Assembly: GCA_017543905.1 (NCBI GenBank)
Contig: JAFYFC010000023.1
Span: 124,001 to 188,000 of the forward strand
Direction of reading: 5' to 3'
Source of the DNA: Clostridia bacterium
GTDB lineage: Bacteria; Bacillota; Clostridia; Christensenellales; Aristaeellaceae
DNA: 64,000 nucleotides
A model generated the notes under the pieces. That model did no database searches. It was not told the origin of the DNA and saw only the letters and a program-made list of their open reading frames with translations. Of the stretch, positions 42,363 to 49,867 are shown piece by piece. Every line of letters begins with the position of its first letter. Positions within the stretch are counted from its first letter, which is position 1. The translations under genes and the position numbers were made by a program.

Positions 42363-42409
42363 ACGTGCTGTTTTGTAAGAAACAGACTCCACGAGGAGGT
42401 GTGATTAAA

Positions 42410-42601
42410 GTGGGAAAATTCTGTGAAGTATGCGGCAAGGGCATCGTACACGGCAACAACGTGAGCCATTCCAATCGCAAAACGCGCCGCACCTGGGCTC
42501 CTAACACCCAGAAGGTGCACGTAATCGTCGACGGCAGACCTCAGCGCATGTCCGTCTGCACTCGCTGCCTGCGCAGCGGCAAGGTTCAGCGCGCAGTGTG
42601 A
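42410..42601 (+). CDS. rpmB: 50S ribosomal protein L28
   Basis: A 63-residue zinc-type L28 with CEVCGKG (residues 5-11), VSHSNRKTRR and a C-terminal CTRCLRSGKVQR, so the C+ zinc-ribbon form. The GTG start at 42410 is set by GAGGAGGTG eight bases upstream and by the conserved N-terminus MGKFCEVCG. It diverges from the ACT gene; a terminator follows. The neighbourhood with Asp23-fakA-recG is typical of Bacillota. Confidence 0.97.
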   Translation: MGKFCEVCGKGIVHGNNVSHSNRKTRRTWAPNTQKVHVIVDGRPQRMSVCTRCLRSGKVQRAV

Positions 42602-42626
42602 TGCTTTAAGCCTGAAGCCTTATAAA

Positions 42627-42657
42627 AACGCACGCAAGTGCGTTTTGTTTTTATTTA
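42627..42657 (+). terminator. rpmB terminator
   Basis: Stem AAAACGCAC / GTGCGTTTT with GCAA tetraloop, followed by GTTTTTATTT. Confidence 0.9.
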
Positions 42658-42678
42658 ATAAGCTAAGGAGAACCGACC

Positions 42679-42975
42679 ATGTCAGATATACTCGAAACCG
42701 TGATGATCGTATCCTTCGGTCTGTCCTGGCCCGTAAACGCGGTTAAAGCGTGGCGCGCGCGCAGCGCGAAAAGCACCAGCGTTCTGTTTCTGTGCCTGAT
42801 ACTTTTCGGCTACGCGGCGGGCATCGTGTCCAAGCTTCTGAACGAAAGCTATATGGCGGATATTTCGCGCAAATGGTACGTGCTGTTCTGCTACTGCCTG
42901 AATTTCGCGGTGGTGAGCGTGAATCTCGGCATATACTTCAGAAACCGCGCGCTGGACGCGGAAAACGTCAGATAA
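42679..42975 (+). CDS. small PQ-loop-like membrane protein
   Basis: A 98-residue protein with three predicted helices (TVMIVSFGLSWPVNAVKAW, SVLFLCLILFGYAAGIV and WYVLFCYCLNFAVVSVNLGIYF). It also has a Pro-containing turn and an AKSTS motif reminiscent of half-SWEET/PQ-loop transporters. The substrate is unknown, and the assignment rests on the topology and the short motif. AAGGAG precedes ATG 42679. It overlaps the convergent lipase gene by 8 nt. Confidence 0.65.
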   Translation: MSDILETVMIVSFGLSWPVNAVKAWRARSAKSTSVLFLCLILFGYAAGIVSKLLNESYMADISRKWYVLFCYCLNFAVVSVNLGIYFRNRALDAENVR

Positions 42976-43552
42976 TCGCCGCTTTGATCTCTTCCGCCAT
43001 CGTTTTATAGCCCTCGCGCCCGAAATGCAGGCCGTCGTTTGGCTGCATCCGGCTTTCGGTCTCGGGTGTGAAGGAGGGGCTGCTTCCAAGGTCTATCAGC
43101 TTAAGACCGAGCTCTGCGGCGAGGCCTCTCACGAACTTCTGCGCGGCTTTGACCTGCGGCATATAGCCGCAGTTTGAATATTCCGGGTTTACGGTGGCGT
43201 TCGGCGGCGTTATAAGGTATATCTCCGCCTGCGGCGCGTCGGCTTGTATCAGTGCGATCAGCTCTTTGTAGGCGACGTCGTCCGGCGAATCGCCCTCAGG
43301 GGTCTGACCGCCGTTCGTGCCCAGCATTATGAGCACCTTGTCCGCGTCGGAAACGCGCACGTTCCCGGCTTTATAGAAAGCCAGAAAGCCGGTAGAACGG
43401 TAGCCGCACTTGCCGAAGTTCCTTACCTCGGCGCCCGTCATCTCCGCCAGAAAATACGGATAGCTTTCCTTCTGCACGTTGGCTATGCCGCTTTTTCCCT
43501 TTATGCCGTAATCTCCTTCTGTAAGGCTGTCGCCCAGACAACATATGATCAT
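42968..43552 (-). CDS. SGNH/GDSL-type hydrolase
   Basis: A 194-residue esterase-fold protein. Block I is GDSLTEG with the nucleophile serine, block III GTNGG and block V DGLHFGREGY with the Asp-His pair. It probably deacylates or deacetylates a carbohydrate or lipid. No signal peptide is visible, so it is cytoplasmic unless exported non-classically. GGAGG precedes ATG 43552. It is divergent from the sulfatase gene. Confidence 0.9.
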   Translation of the reverse strand: MIICCLGDSLTEGDYGIKGKSGIANVQKESYPYFLAEMTGAEVRNFGKCGYRSTGFLAFYKAGNVRVSDADKVLIMLGTNGGQTPEGDSPDDVAYKELIALIQADAPQAEIYLITPPNATVNPEYSNCGYMPQVKAAQKFVRGLAAELGLKLIDLGSSPSFTPETESRMQPNDGLHFGREGYKTMAEEIKAAII

Positions 43553-43577
43553 GACCGTTCCTCCGTTGTTTTTGCTT

Positions 43578-43607
43578 ATTATACATCAAAAGCGTGGTCA
43601 GCTGCAA
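43578..43607 (-). promoter_or_regulatory. promoter of the SGNH hydrolase gene
   Basis: TTGCAG (43602-43607), 18-nt spacer and TATAAT (43578-43583) on the minus strand. Confidence 0.65.
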
Positions 43608-43625
43608 CAATTTGCACGCAAATAA

Positions 43626-43655
43626 TTGACAAAGCCGCGCCGGCTGGTTTATTAT
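43626..43655 (+). promoter_or_regulatory. promoter of the sulfatase gene
   Basis: TTGACA (43626-43631), 18-nt spacer and TATTAT (43650-43655). Confidence 0.7.
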
Positions 43656-43673
43656 CAGGACGGAGGTGTTTTT

Positions 43674-45182
43674 ATGAGTGAAAGCCGTCCGAACATCGTT
43701 ATGATCATGACAGACCAGCAGCGCGCCGACGCGCTGGGCTGCGTAAACCCGCGCGCTATAACGCCTGGCATAGATTCGCTTGCCGCAAACGGCATACTGT
43801 TCGATCAAGCCGTATGCCAGTGCCCGATGTGCGTGCCCAGCCGGAACAGTCTGATGTTCGGCATGTACGCGTCTCAGACAGGCGTGCGCACGAACGGCGG
43901 AGCGCTGCTGGACGAAACGCGTCTGCCCTCCGTTCCGCTGCCGCAGCTGCTGCACGACAGCGGCTACTTCTGCGCAGGCTTCGGCAAGACGCACTGGAAC
44001 AACTGCATAAAAGGCGAAGAGGGCTCAAGGCGCGGCTTCGACGTGCGCGCCGAGGGACAACCGCGATTCAGCGTGCTGTGCGAAGAGGGCGCGGTTATGA
44101 TGGACGACGAGGATCCCGAAGGGCTTAAGGCGTACTTCGAGGAAACAAAGGCCTTCGGCTCCGGCGAGGAGAACATCGCCGGCTACATTGGGCTCAGAAG
44201 CACGCTGCCCAAGGAGCACCACAGAGACGGCTTCATACACAAAAAATGCGCCGAGTTCATAGAGAGTTATACGCCCGGCGAAAAACCGCTGTTTTTATAT
44301 TTTTCCTTAATCAAGCCTCACGCGGGCTTCAACATTCCGCCCGAATTCGAGGATATGTACGATATCTCAGATTTTCCGGAGCCGCCCGCGCCCCCATGGA
44401 CAGAGGAGCCCGACACGCACGACAGGGCATTGAGAAACGCAAGCGCGGCGCTCGGGCGCAACTGCGGCGTTCGCGCTGCGGCATGGCGCACGCTGGACGC
44501 GGAAACGCGCGCGCGCACAAGGCTCAGATACCTTGCGAACTGCACGTTCATGGACTGGTTTATAAACGACATACTCACGCGTCTGCGCAGGAAAGGGCTG
44601 GATAAAAACACACTGTTCATATTCTGCTCCGATCACGGCGACATGATGGGCGAACGCATAGACCGTTTCAGCAAGTACTGCCTGTTCGAAAGCAGCGTGC
44701 GCGTACCGCTGATACTCGCAGGAGACGTGATAGCAAAAGCCGCCCGCGGCTCGCGCGATCACCGCCCCGCCATGCTCACCGACATATATCCGACCATATG
44801 CGCAGCGGCCGGGATAAAGTGCGATCCGCGGCTGCCGGGCGAAAGTCTGCTTGCTCCCGCTACGCGCCGCGGCGCGTTTTGCGAGTTTCACGGCGGCGGG
44901 CCGGAAAAGCCGCATCCCGCGCCTTCGCTTATGTGGCGCGAGAACAAATACAAGCTCATTCTCTTCCGTGACGGCAGCGTGCTTGACGACACACCGCTTA
45001 AGGGCGAAATGTACGACCTTGAGGCTGATCCGCGCGAATGGAATAACCTGTATTACTCGCCCGAATACATGCATGAACGCCTGAGACTGACCGAAGCGCT
45101 GCTCAGCCATCTCGCGACCGCATATGCCAAGGGCCCCGCATATGCCGATTACGGCGGATATGCCGGTATAGAACGTGCCTGA
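43674..45182 (+). CDS. Cys-type sulfatase
   Basis: A 502-residue alkaline-phosphatase-fold sulfatase that hydrolyses sulfate esters. It has the N-terminal metal site IMTDQQRADALG and the formylglycine motif CVPSR with C53, which requires conversion to formylglycine. Later SDHGDMMGE and a C-terminal YDLEADPREWNNLY follow, as in arylsulfatases. There is no signal peptide, so the target is probably an imported sulfated sugar. ATG 43674 has GGAGGTG upstream. The anaerobic maturase needed for C53 may be the radical-SAM gene at 61451. It is followed by an RpiR-type regulator with its own promoter. Confidence 0.93.
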   Translation: MSESRPNIVMIMTDQQRADALGCVNPRAITPGIDSLAANGILFDQAVCQCPMCVPSRNSLMFGMYASQTGVRTNGGALLDETRLPSVPLPQLLHDSGYFCAGFGKTHWNNCIKGEEGSRRGFDVRAEGQPRFSVLCEEGAVMMDDEDPEGLKAYFEETKAFGSGEENIAGYIGLRSTLPKEHHRDGFIHKKCAEFIESYTPGEKPLFLYFSLIKPHAGFNIPPEFEDMYDISDFPEPPAPPWTEEPDTHDRALRNASAALGRNCGVRAAAWRTLDAETRARTRLRYLANCTFMDWFINDILTRLRRKGLDKNTLFIFCSDHGDMMGERIDRFSKYCLFESSVRVPLILAGDVIAKAARGSRDHRPAMLTDIYPTICAAAGIKCDPRLPGESLLAPATRRGAFCEFHGGGPEKPHPAPSLMWRENKYKLILFRDGSVLDDTPLKGEMYDLEADPREWNNLYYSPEYMHERLRLTEALLSHLATAYAKGPAYADYGGYAGIERA

Positions 45183-45212
45183 ATAAAAAACGCATAACCC
45201 GCTGCAATACGC

Positions 45213-45241
45213 TTGCAATTTTTACTTATTTGAAGTATAAT
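45213..45241 (+). promoter_or_regulatory. promoter of the RpiR-family gene
   Basis: TTGCAA (45213-45218), 17-nt spacer and TATAAT (45236-45241). Confidence 0.75.
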
Positions 45242-45300
45242 ATGCGTATAAATTGCAGATATTGTTTATTATCCTGCAAAAGCTGAAGGAGCGTGCCCAG

Positions 45301-46170
45301 ATGGAAGATAACGTGCAGGAGCTTATGCTGAGGCTGAACCATTCCGGCAAAAAGCTTTCGAAAAGTCACAGGCGCATCGCGGAATGTATAGTCAACCATT
45401 ACGACAAGGTCGCCTTCATGACCGCGAGCAAATTGGGCGAATATGTGGGAGTAAGCGAATCGACCGTGGTGCGCTTTGCCTCCGCGTTGGGCTACGAGGG
45501 CTTTCCGCAGCTGCAGAAGGCGCTGCAGGAGCTTATACGCCACCGTCTCACCGCAAGCCAGCGACTGGAAATGACGGGCGAAATGGAAAGCGGGCAGGTG
45601 CTCAACAAGGTTCTGAAGACCGATATGCAGAACATCCGTTCCACGCTCGACGAAATCGACGTAAGCATATTCGACGCCGCGATCGACAGCATGCTGCGCG
45701 CGCGCAGGATATATGTGCTGGGTCTGCGCGCCAGCGCCCCCTTGGCGGAGTTTTTCGGGCACTATCTCAATTTCATTTTTCCGAACGTCAGCACGGTCAC
45801 CAGCGGCGTATCCGACGTATTCGAGCAGATCGCGCGAATAAACGAAGAGGACGTGCTTATCGGCATATCCTTCCCGCGCTATACCAATCACACAGTCAAG
45901 GCGATGCAGTTCGCGCGCTCGCGCGGCGCGACGCTGATCGGCATAACGGACGGCCCGCTTTCGCCTTTGCACGCGCAGAGCAACTACTGTCTGTGCGCAA
46001 AAAGCGACATGGCCTCCTTCGTAGACTCCCTTACCGCGCCGATCAGCCTGATAAACGCGCTTATCGTCGCTCTCTCACAAAGGCGGCGCTCGCAGGCGGC
46101 GGCATTCTTCGAAGAGGTCGAGGGCATCTGGAACGAATACAACGTGTATCTCGGAAAGAGCGGAGAATAA
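45301..46170 (+). CDS. MurR/RpiR-family transcriptional regulator
   Basis: A 289-residue regulator. The N-terminal HTH_6 domain (residues ~8-80, with TASKLGEYVGVSESTVVRFA) binds DNA, and the C-terminal SIS domain (~120-260) senses a phosphosugar. It contains YVLGLRASAPLAEFF and LIGISFPRYTNHTVKAMQ, typical SIS elements. ATG 45301 is preceded by AAGGAGCG. The adjacency to the sulfatase suggests control of sugar or sulfated-glycan genes, but the operator is not visible to me. The HI0933-like gene follows by 1 nt. Confidence 0.93.
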   Translation: MEDNVQELMLRLNHSGKKLSKSHRRIAECIVNHYDKVAFMTASKLGEYVGVSESTVVRFASALGYEGFPQLQKALQELIRHRLTASQRLEMTGEMESGQVLNKVLKTDMQNIRSTLDEIDVSIFDAAIDSMLRARRIYVLGLRASAPLAEFFGHYLNFIFPNVSTVTSGVSDVFEQIARINEEDVLIGISFPRYTNHTVKAMQFARSRGATLIGITDGPLSPLHAQSNYCLCAKSDMASFVDSLTAPISLINALIVALSQRRRSQAAAFFEEVEGIWNEYNVYLGKSGE

Positions 46171-46171
46171 T

Positions 46172-47419
46172 ATGCCTGTCAGAATCGGTATTATAGGCGC
46201 GGGCGCGGCAGGTCTGATGGCCGCGAAATACGCCCTCGACGCAGGCGCAAGCGTCACTGTTATAGAAAAGAACGAAAAAGCCGGCAAAAAGATATACATA
46301 ACCGGCAAGGGGCGCTGCAACGTAACCAACGCCTGCGACAAAGAAGACTTCATGAAAAACCTCGTGCGCAATCCGAGGTTTTTGTACGCGTCGCTCGCCT
46401 GTCTCGACAACAAAGGTCTGATGCGTTTGTTCGATGAGCTGGGGGTAAAGCTCAAGATCGAACGGGGCGAGCGCGTATTTCCTGAAAGCGATCACGCAAG
46501 CGACATAACGCTCGCGCTCGAAAGGTATCTGCGCATAAAGGGCGCGCGCATACTGTACAATACGCGCGTGAGCGGGTTGATTATCGAAAATGGTTACGTC
46601 ATCGGCGTTAAAACAGAAACGGGCGAAATGAGCTTCGACCGCGTGATACTCGCAAGCGGCGGGCTGTCTTACCCCACGACCGGCTCGACCGGCGACGGAC
46701 ACGCATTTCTCAAATCAGCCGGGCACTCCATCGTCCCCTGCCGTCCCGCGCTAACGCCGATAGAAACAAACGAAAGCTGGTGCGCGGAGCTGATGGGGCT
46801 CACGCTCAAAAACGTGAGTCTTAACGCCTACGGCGTAAAAAACGGCAAGCGCAAAAAAATCCATTCGGAGCAGGGCGAAATGCTGTTCACGCATTTCGGA
46901 ATAAGCGGTCCGCTCGTGCTGACGCTGTCGAGCCTGCTGCCCGACGACTTCCGCGGCACGGAGCTCTCGCTGGACCTTAAGCCCGCGCTCAGCGAGGAGC
47001 AGCTGGACGCGCGTATGCTGCGCGAATTTGCCGCCATGCCCAACAAGCAGCTGATAAGCTGCATGGATACGCTAGAGCCGCACGCTCTGGGCGAGATGAT
47101 ACTAAGGCTTACAAAGATATCCCCGTATCAGATAGTGAACTCGGTGACAGCCGCGCAAAGAAAACGCCTCGTGAGCTTTATTAAAAACGTGCCGCTGACG
47201 GTCAAGGGACTGCGCGGCATGAACGAAGCGATAATCACGCGCGGCGGCGTGAACGTCAAGGAGATAAATCCTTCGACGCTCGAAAGCCGCATCGTAAAGA
47301 ATCTGTATGCGGCGGGCGAGCTGCTGGATATCGACGCGCTGACCGGAGGCTTCAATCTTACGATAGCCTTCGCTACCGGCGCGCTCGCGGGCAAGAGCGC
47401 CGCCGCGCAGGACGAGTGA
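46172..47419 (+). CDS. FAD-dependent oxidoreductase, HI0933/BaiN family
   Basis: A 415-residue flavoprotein with the FAD-binding Rossmann motif GIIGAGAAGLMAA at the N-terminus and TGKGRCNVTN, the HI0933 family signature. The C-terminus has a second FAD-contact segment (DIDALTGGFNLTIAFATGALAG). The family includes BaiN, proposed in bile acid dehydroxylation, but most members are uncharacterised. It is transcribed with the RpiR regulator. The substrate is unknown. Confidence 0.88.
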   Translation: MPVRIGIIGAGAAGLMAAKYALDAGASVTVIEKNEKAGKKIYITGKGRCNVTNACDKEDFMKNLVRNPRFLYASLACLDNKGLMRLFDELGVKLKIERGERVFPESDHASDITLALERYLRIKGARILYNTRVSGLIIENGYVIGVKTETGEMSFDRVILASGGLSYPTTGSTGDGHAFLKSAGHSIVPCRPALTPIETNESWCAELMGLTLKNVSLNAYGVKNGKRKKIHSEQGEMLFTHFGISGPLVLTLSSLLPDDFRGTELSLDLKPALSEEQLDARMLREFAAMPNKQLISCMDTLEPHALGEMILRLTKISPYQIVNSVTAAQRKRLVSFIKNVPLTVKGLRGMNEAIITRGGVNVKEINPSTLESRIVKNLYAAGELLDIDALTGGFNLTIAFATGALAGKSAAAQDE

Positions 47420-47495
47420 ACCAACTCAGCACGTTTCCCCTGTACGCAAGAGGCATGAATACCGTGATATACTCAGATGAATACAGCGGCTTCGT

Positions 47496-47705
47496 TCAGT
47501 ATTCAACCTTCACGTCATTTAGTCCGTAAATCCGTTTGAACTCCTGCATATCTTCGGGTGTGCGTATCAGCATCACCTCGTGAAAGCGGCCGTCGGCTTT
47601 ATTCTTAAAGCCCGCCGCTTTTTCGCCGGTGCATATGGACGCCCGGACGACCGCGCAGTGCAGGTCTTGATCGTACGGAAAAATGTCGTTATGCTTTTTC
47701 TTCAC
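47496..47705 (-). CDS. small conserved-looking hypothetical protein
   Basis: A 69-residue basic, mixed-charge protein (MKKKHNDIFPYDQDLHCAVV...). No family is recognised. GTG 47705 is preceded by GGAGGG nine bases upstream, and no overlapping gene competes for this interval, so it is plausibly real. No signal peptide or membrane segment is visible. Confidence 0.5.
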   Translation of the reverse strand: MKKKHNDIFPYDQDLHCAVVRASICTGEKAAGFKNKADGRFHEVMLIRTPEDMQEFKRIYGLNDVKVEY

Positions 47706-47818
47706 CGCGTTTTCCCTCCGCTTTACAAGCGACCGCCTGTGTTGACGGGCCGGTTTTTGCAGATGTTTAATTTCGTATCAATATAAATATACTCTCCGGC
47801 GCCGCTTTTGTCAACGTT

Positions 47819-47847
47819 TTGACACGCGCGGCGTTTTGGTGTATAAT
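47819..47847 (+). promoter_or_regulatory. promoter of the serine hydrolase gene
   Basis: Consensus TTGACA (47819-47824), 17-nt spacer and TATAAT (47842-47847), 27 nt before ATG 47875. Confidence 0.9.
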
Positions 47848-47874
47848 TCCGCCATCAATACGCGGAGGGATACG

Positions 47875-48963
47875 ATGAACGCAGCGTACTTGGAGCGGGA
47901 GCTTGACGAAATAGAAAAGCTCGGAGTGCCGTATTTTGATTTGGAGGTGCGGCAAAACCACGAAGTGATTTTTGCAGCGGAACGCGGTCACGGCGGACGT
48001 GGCAAACGTTTCTTTCTGTTCAGCTGCACAAAGCCGATCACCTCGGCCTGCTCGCTCAGGCTCATGGAAGAGGGAAAGCTGGATATAGACGCGCCGGTAA
48101 GCCGTTATCTGCCCGCATACGCAAATGCATTCGTGCTTAAAGATGGCAAGCCTTGCCCGCCGGATACAGTTATGACGCTCAGGCACCTGTTCACTATGAG
48201 CGCGGGGCTTGATTACAATCTGCGCAGCGACCCGATACGAAAAGCGGCCGCGCAGCCCGACGCGGATACCGTTTCGATAGCGAATGCGTTTATCGAATCG
48301 CCGCTTTCATTTTCACCCGGGCAAAGATATCAGTACAGTCTGTGCCTTGATACGTTAGGCGCGGTCATAGAGCAGGCAAGCGGCATGAGCCTTGCCGACT
48401 GCATGCGCGAAAGGTTTTTTGAGCCTCTTGGTATGAAAGACACTTCGTTCAAATATAACGAAAGCGAGCTCGCTCAGAAGTATGTGTATAACGCGGGAGA
48501 ATACCTGCCCGACAAGTCTGAAAACGCATACATTCTTTCCGAAAAATACTGTTCCGGCGGCGCGGGGCTCGTAAGCACTGCGCGAGACCTTGCGCTGTTT
48601 GCGGACGCGCTTGCATGCGGCGGCACCGGCGTTAACGGCGCACGGCTGCTCAGGCCCGAAACGGTTGATTTGATGCGCAGCGACCAGATGCCGCGTGTGC
48701 TGCGGGAGCAGAATTTTTCCTGCGCGGGCGGAGAAGAATTCTCCTACGCGCTCGGAGTGCATACGCTTGTCAGAAAGCTACCCTCGACGCGCGCGCCCTA
48801 CGGCGTATTCGGCTGGGACGGCGCAGCTGGCGCGTACATGATGAGCGATACGGAAAACAGGCTTTCCATATCCTTCATTATGCACGTGCATAATTGGCCG
48901 TCCATCCGCCCCTGCTTCCACCGTCCCCTCAGAAACGCGGTGTACACGGCGCTGGAGGGCTGA
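47875..48963 (+). CDS. serine hydrolase of the beta-lactamase/class C superfamily
   Basis: A 362-residue protein with the nucleophile motif S50-C-T-K53 (FSCTKP). The usual second motif Y-x-N appears as YSL (in RYQYSLCLDTLG), so the Asn is replaced. Further on are GAGLVSTARDLALFA and a C-terminal FGWDGAAGAYMM segment. No signal peptide is visible. The superfamily includes penicillin-binding esterases, D-aminopeptidases and lactamases. Antibiotic resistance should not be assumed. ATG 47875 has CGGAGGG upstream; an earlier ATG at 47836 overlaps the -10 box. Confidence 0.82.
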   Translation: MNAAYLERELDEIEKLGVPYFDLEVRQNHEVIFAAERGHGGRGKRFFLFSCTKPITSACSLRLMEEGKLDIDAPVSRYLPAYANAFVLKDGKPCPPDTVMTLRHLFTMSAGLDYNLRSDPIRKAAAQPDADTVSIANAFIESPLSFSPGQRYQYSLCLDTLGAVIEQASGMSLADCMRERFFEPLGMKDTSFKYNESELAQKYVYNAGEYLPDKSENAYILSEKYCSGGAGLVSTARDLALFADALACGGTGVNGARLLRPETVDLMRSDQMPRVLREQNFSCAGGEEFSYALGVHTLVRKLPSTRAPYGVFGWDGAAGAYMMSDTENRLSISFIMHVHNWPSIRPCFHRPLRNAVYTALEG

Positions 48964-49005
48964 ACGCGCTTTTCAGTTTCTATGCGACATTCTTAGAAAT
49001 CCGGC

Positions 49006-49863
49006 TTACCAGCTTCCGGTCAGCCAGCCCACGATGACACCGAAGTATTCCCTGAGCATATAATGCGGGAACGAAATCGGCGACGTATATACGTATATGC
49101 CGTAAAACTCGGCGCTGCCTGCGGCGTCGGCGATTTTGAGCGCGCGGTAAATATGGAAATTGTTCGTGACGATACCCACGCGCGGGTTTTCACTGCCCTG
49201 CATGAGCGTCATGGAATTGTGGATGTTTTCGTATGTGGACGTCGAGGTATCTTCAAGCAGTATGCTTTCCGCAGGCACGCCGCGCTCGTCAAGCCCGCGC
49301 CGGATGCATTCCGCCTCGCTTATCCCCTCGTCGGGGCCCTGTCCGCCGGATGCTATGATAAGCGTATCCGGGCTTTCCTGCCAATACTCGTACGCCACCT
49401 GTATGCGGTTTCTGAGCGCGCCGCCCGGCTGCTCTCCGTTTACCTTCGCCCCCAGCACTATTATGTAATCGAGACCGGGGCCAGTGGTTGTAAAGCACGC
49501 CGAGAATATGACGAGCTCGATCACGATAAACGAAACGGCGAACACGGCGAAGCCCGCGTGGATCAGGCGTATCAGGAATTTCGGCAGCGGGGACGGCTTG
49601 CCTGTTCTGATCGTGCGCTCCACGAGTATGAATCTCATAAAAAACAGAAGCGCGAACACCGGCCACAGGAACATGAGCGACTGGCCGAAGCGCACCGTCA
49701 CGCCCAGCGCGATATAATATGCTATGCACGCTGTCGCCGCCAGCAGAAACAGGAAATTGACGAAGCGTGAAGGTCGCTTCGCGCGGTGCTTATTCTTTGC
49801 ATGCGCATTCCGCCCGCTTTTCACGGAGGCTGTTTTTTTGTAAGCTTTAGTATCTGGCTTCAT
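49006..49863 (-). CDS. YdcF/SanA (DUF218) family membrane protein
   Basis: A 285-residue protein with a Lys-rich N-terminus, three predicted N-terminal membrane helices (FLFLLAATACIAYYIALG and others) and a DUF218 domain. The domain has YIIVLGAKVNGEQPGG, IIASGGQGPDEGISEA and TNNFHIYRA. The family (ElyC/SanA/YdcF) affects envelope carbon metabolism in some bacteria; the enzymatic function is not established. It starts 4 nt after the PBP1a stop and is coupled to it. Confidence 0.85.
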   Translation of the reverse strand: MKPDTKAYKKTASVKSGRNAHAKNKHRAKRPSRFVNFLFLLAATACIAYYIALGVTVRFGQSLMFLWPVFALLFFMRFILVERTIRTGKPSPLPKFLIRLIHAGFAVFAVSFIVIELVIFSACFTTTGPGLDYIIVLGAKVNGEQPGGALRNRIQVAYEYWQESPDTLIIASGGQGPDEGISEAECIRRGLDERGVPAESILLEDTSTSTYENIHNSMTLMQGSENPRVGIVTNNFHIYRALKIADAAGSAEFYGIYVYTSPISFPHYMLREYFGVIVGWLTGSW

Positions 49864-49867
49864 GTCT

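Noticed and set aside
47875..48963. Beta-lactamase resistance gene
   Set aside because: The fold is shared by many serine hydrolases, the Y-x-N motif is altered and no signal peptide is visible; resistance cannot be claimed.
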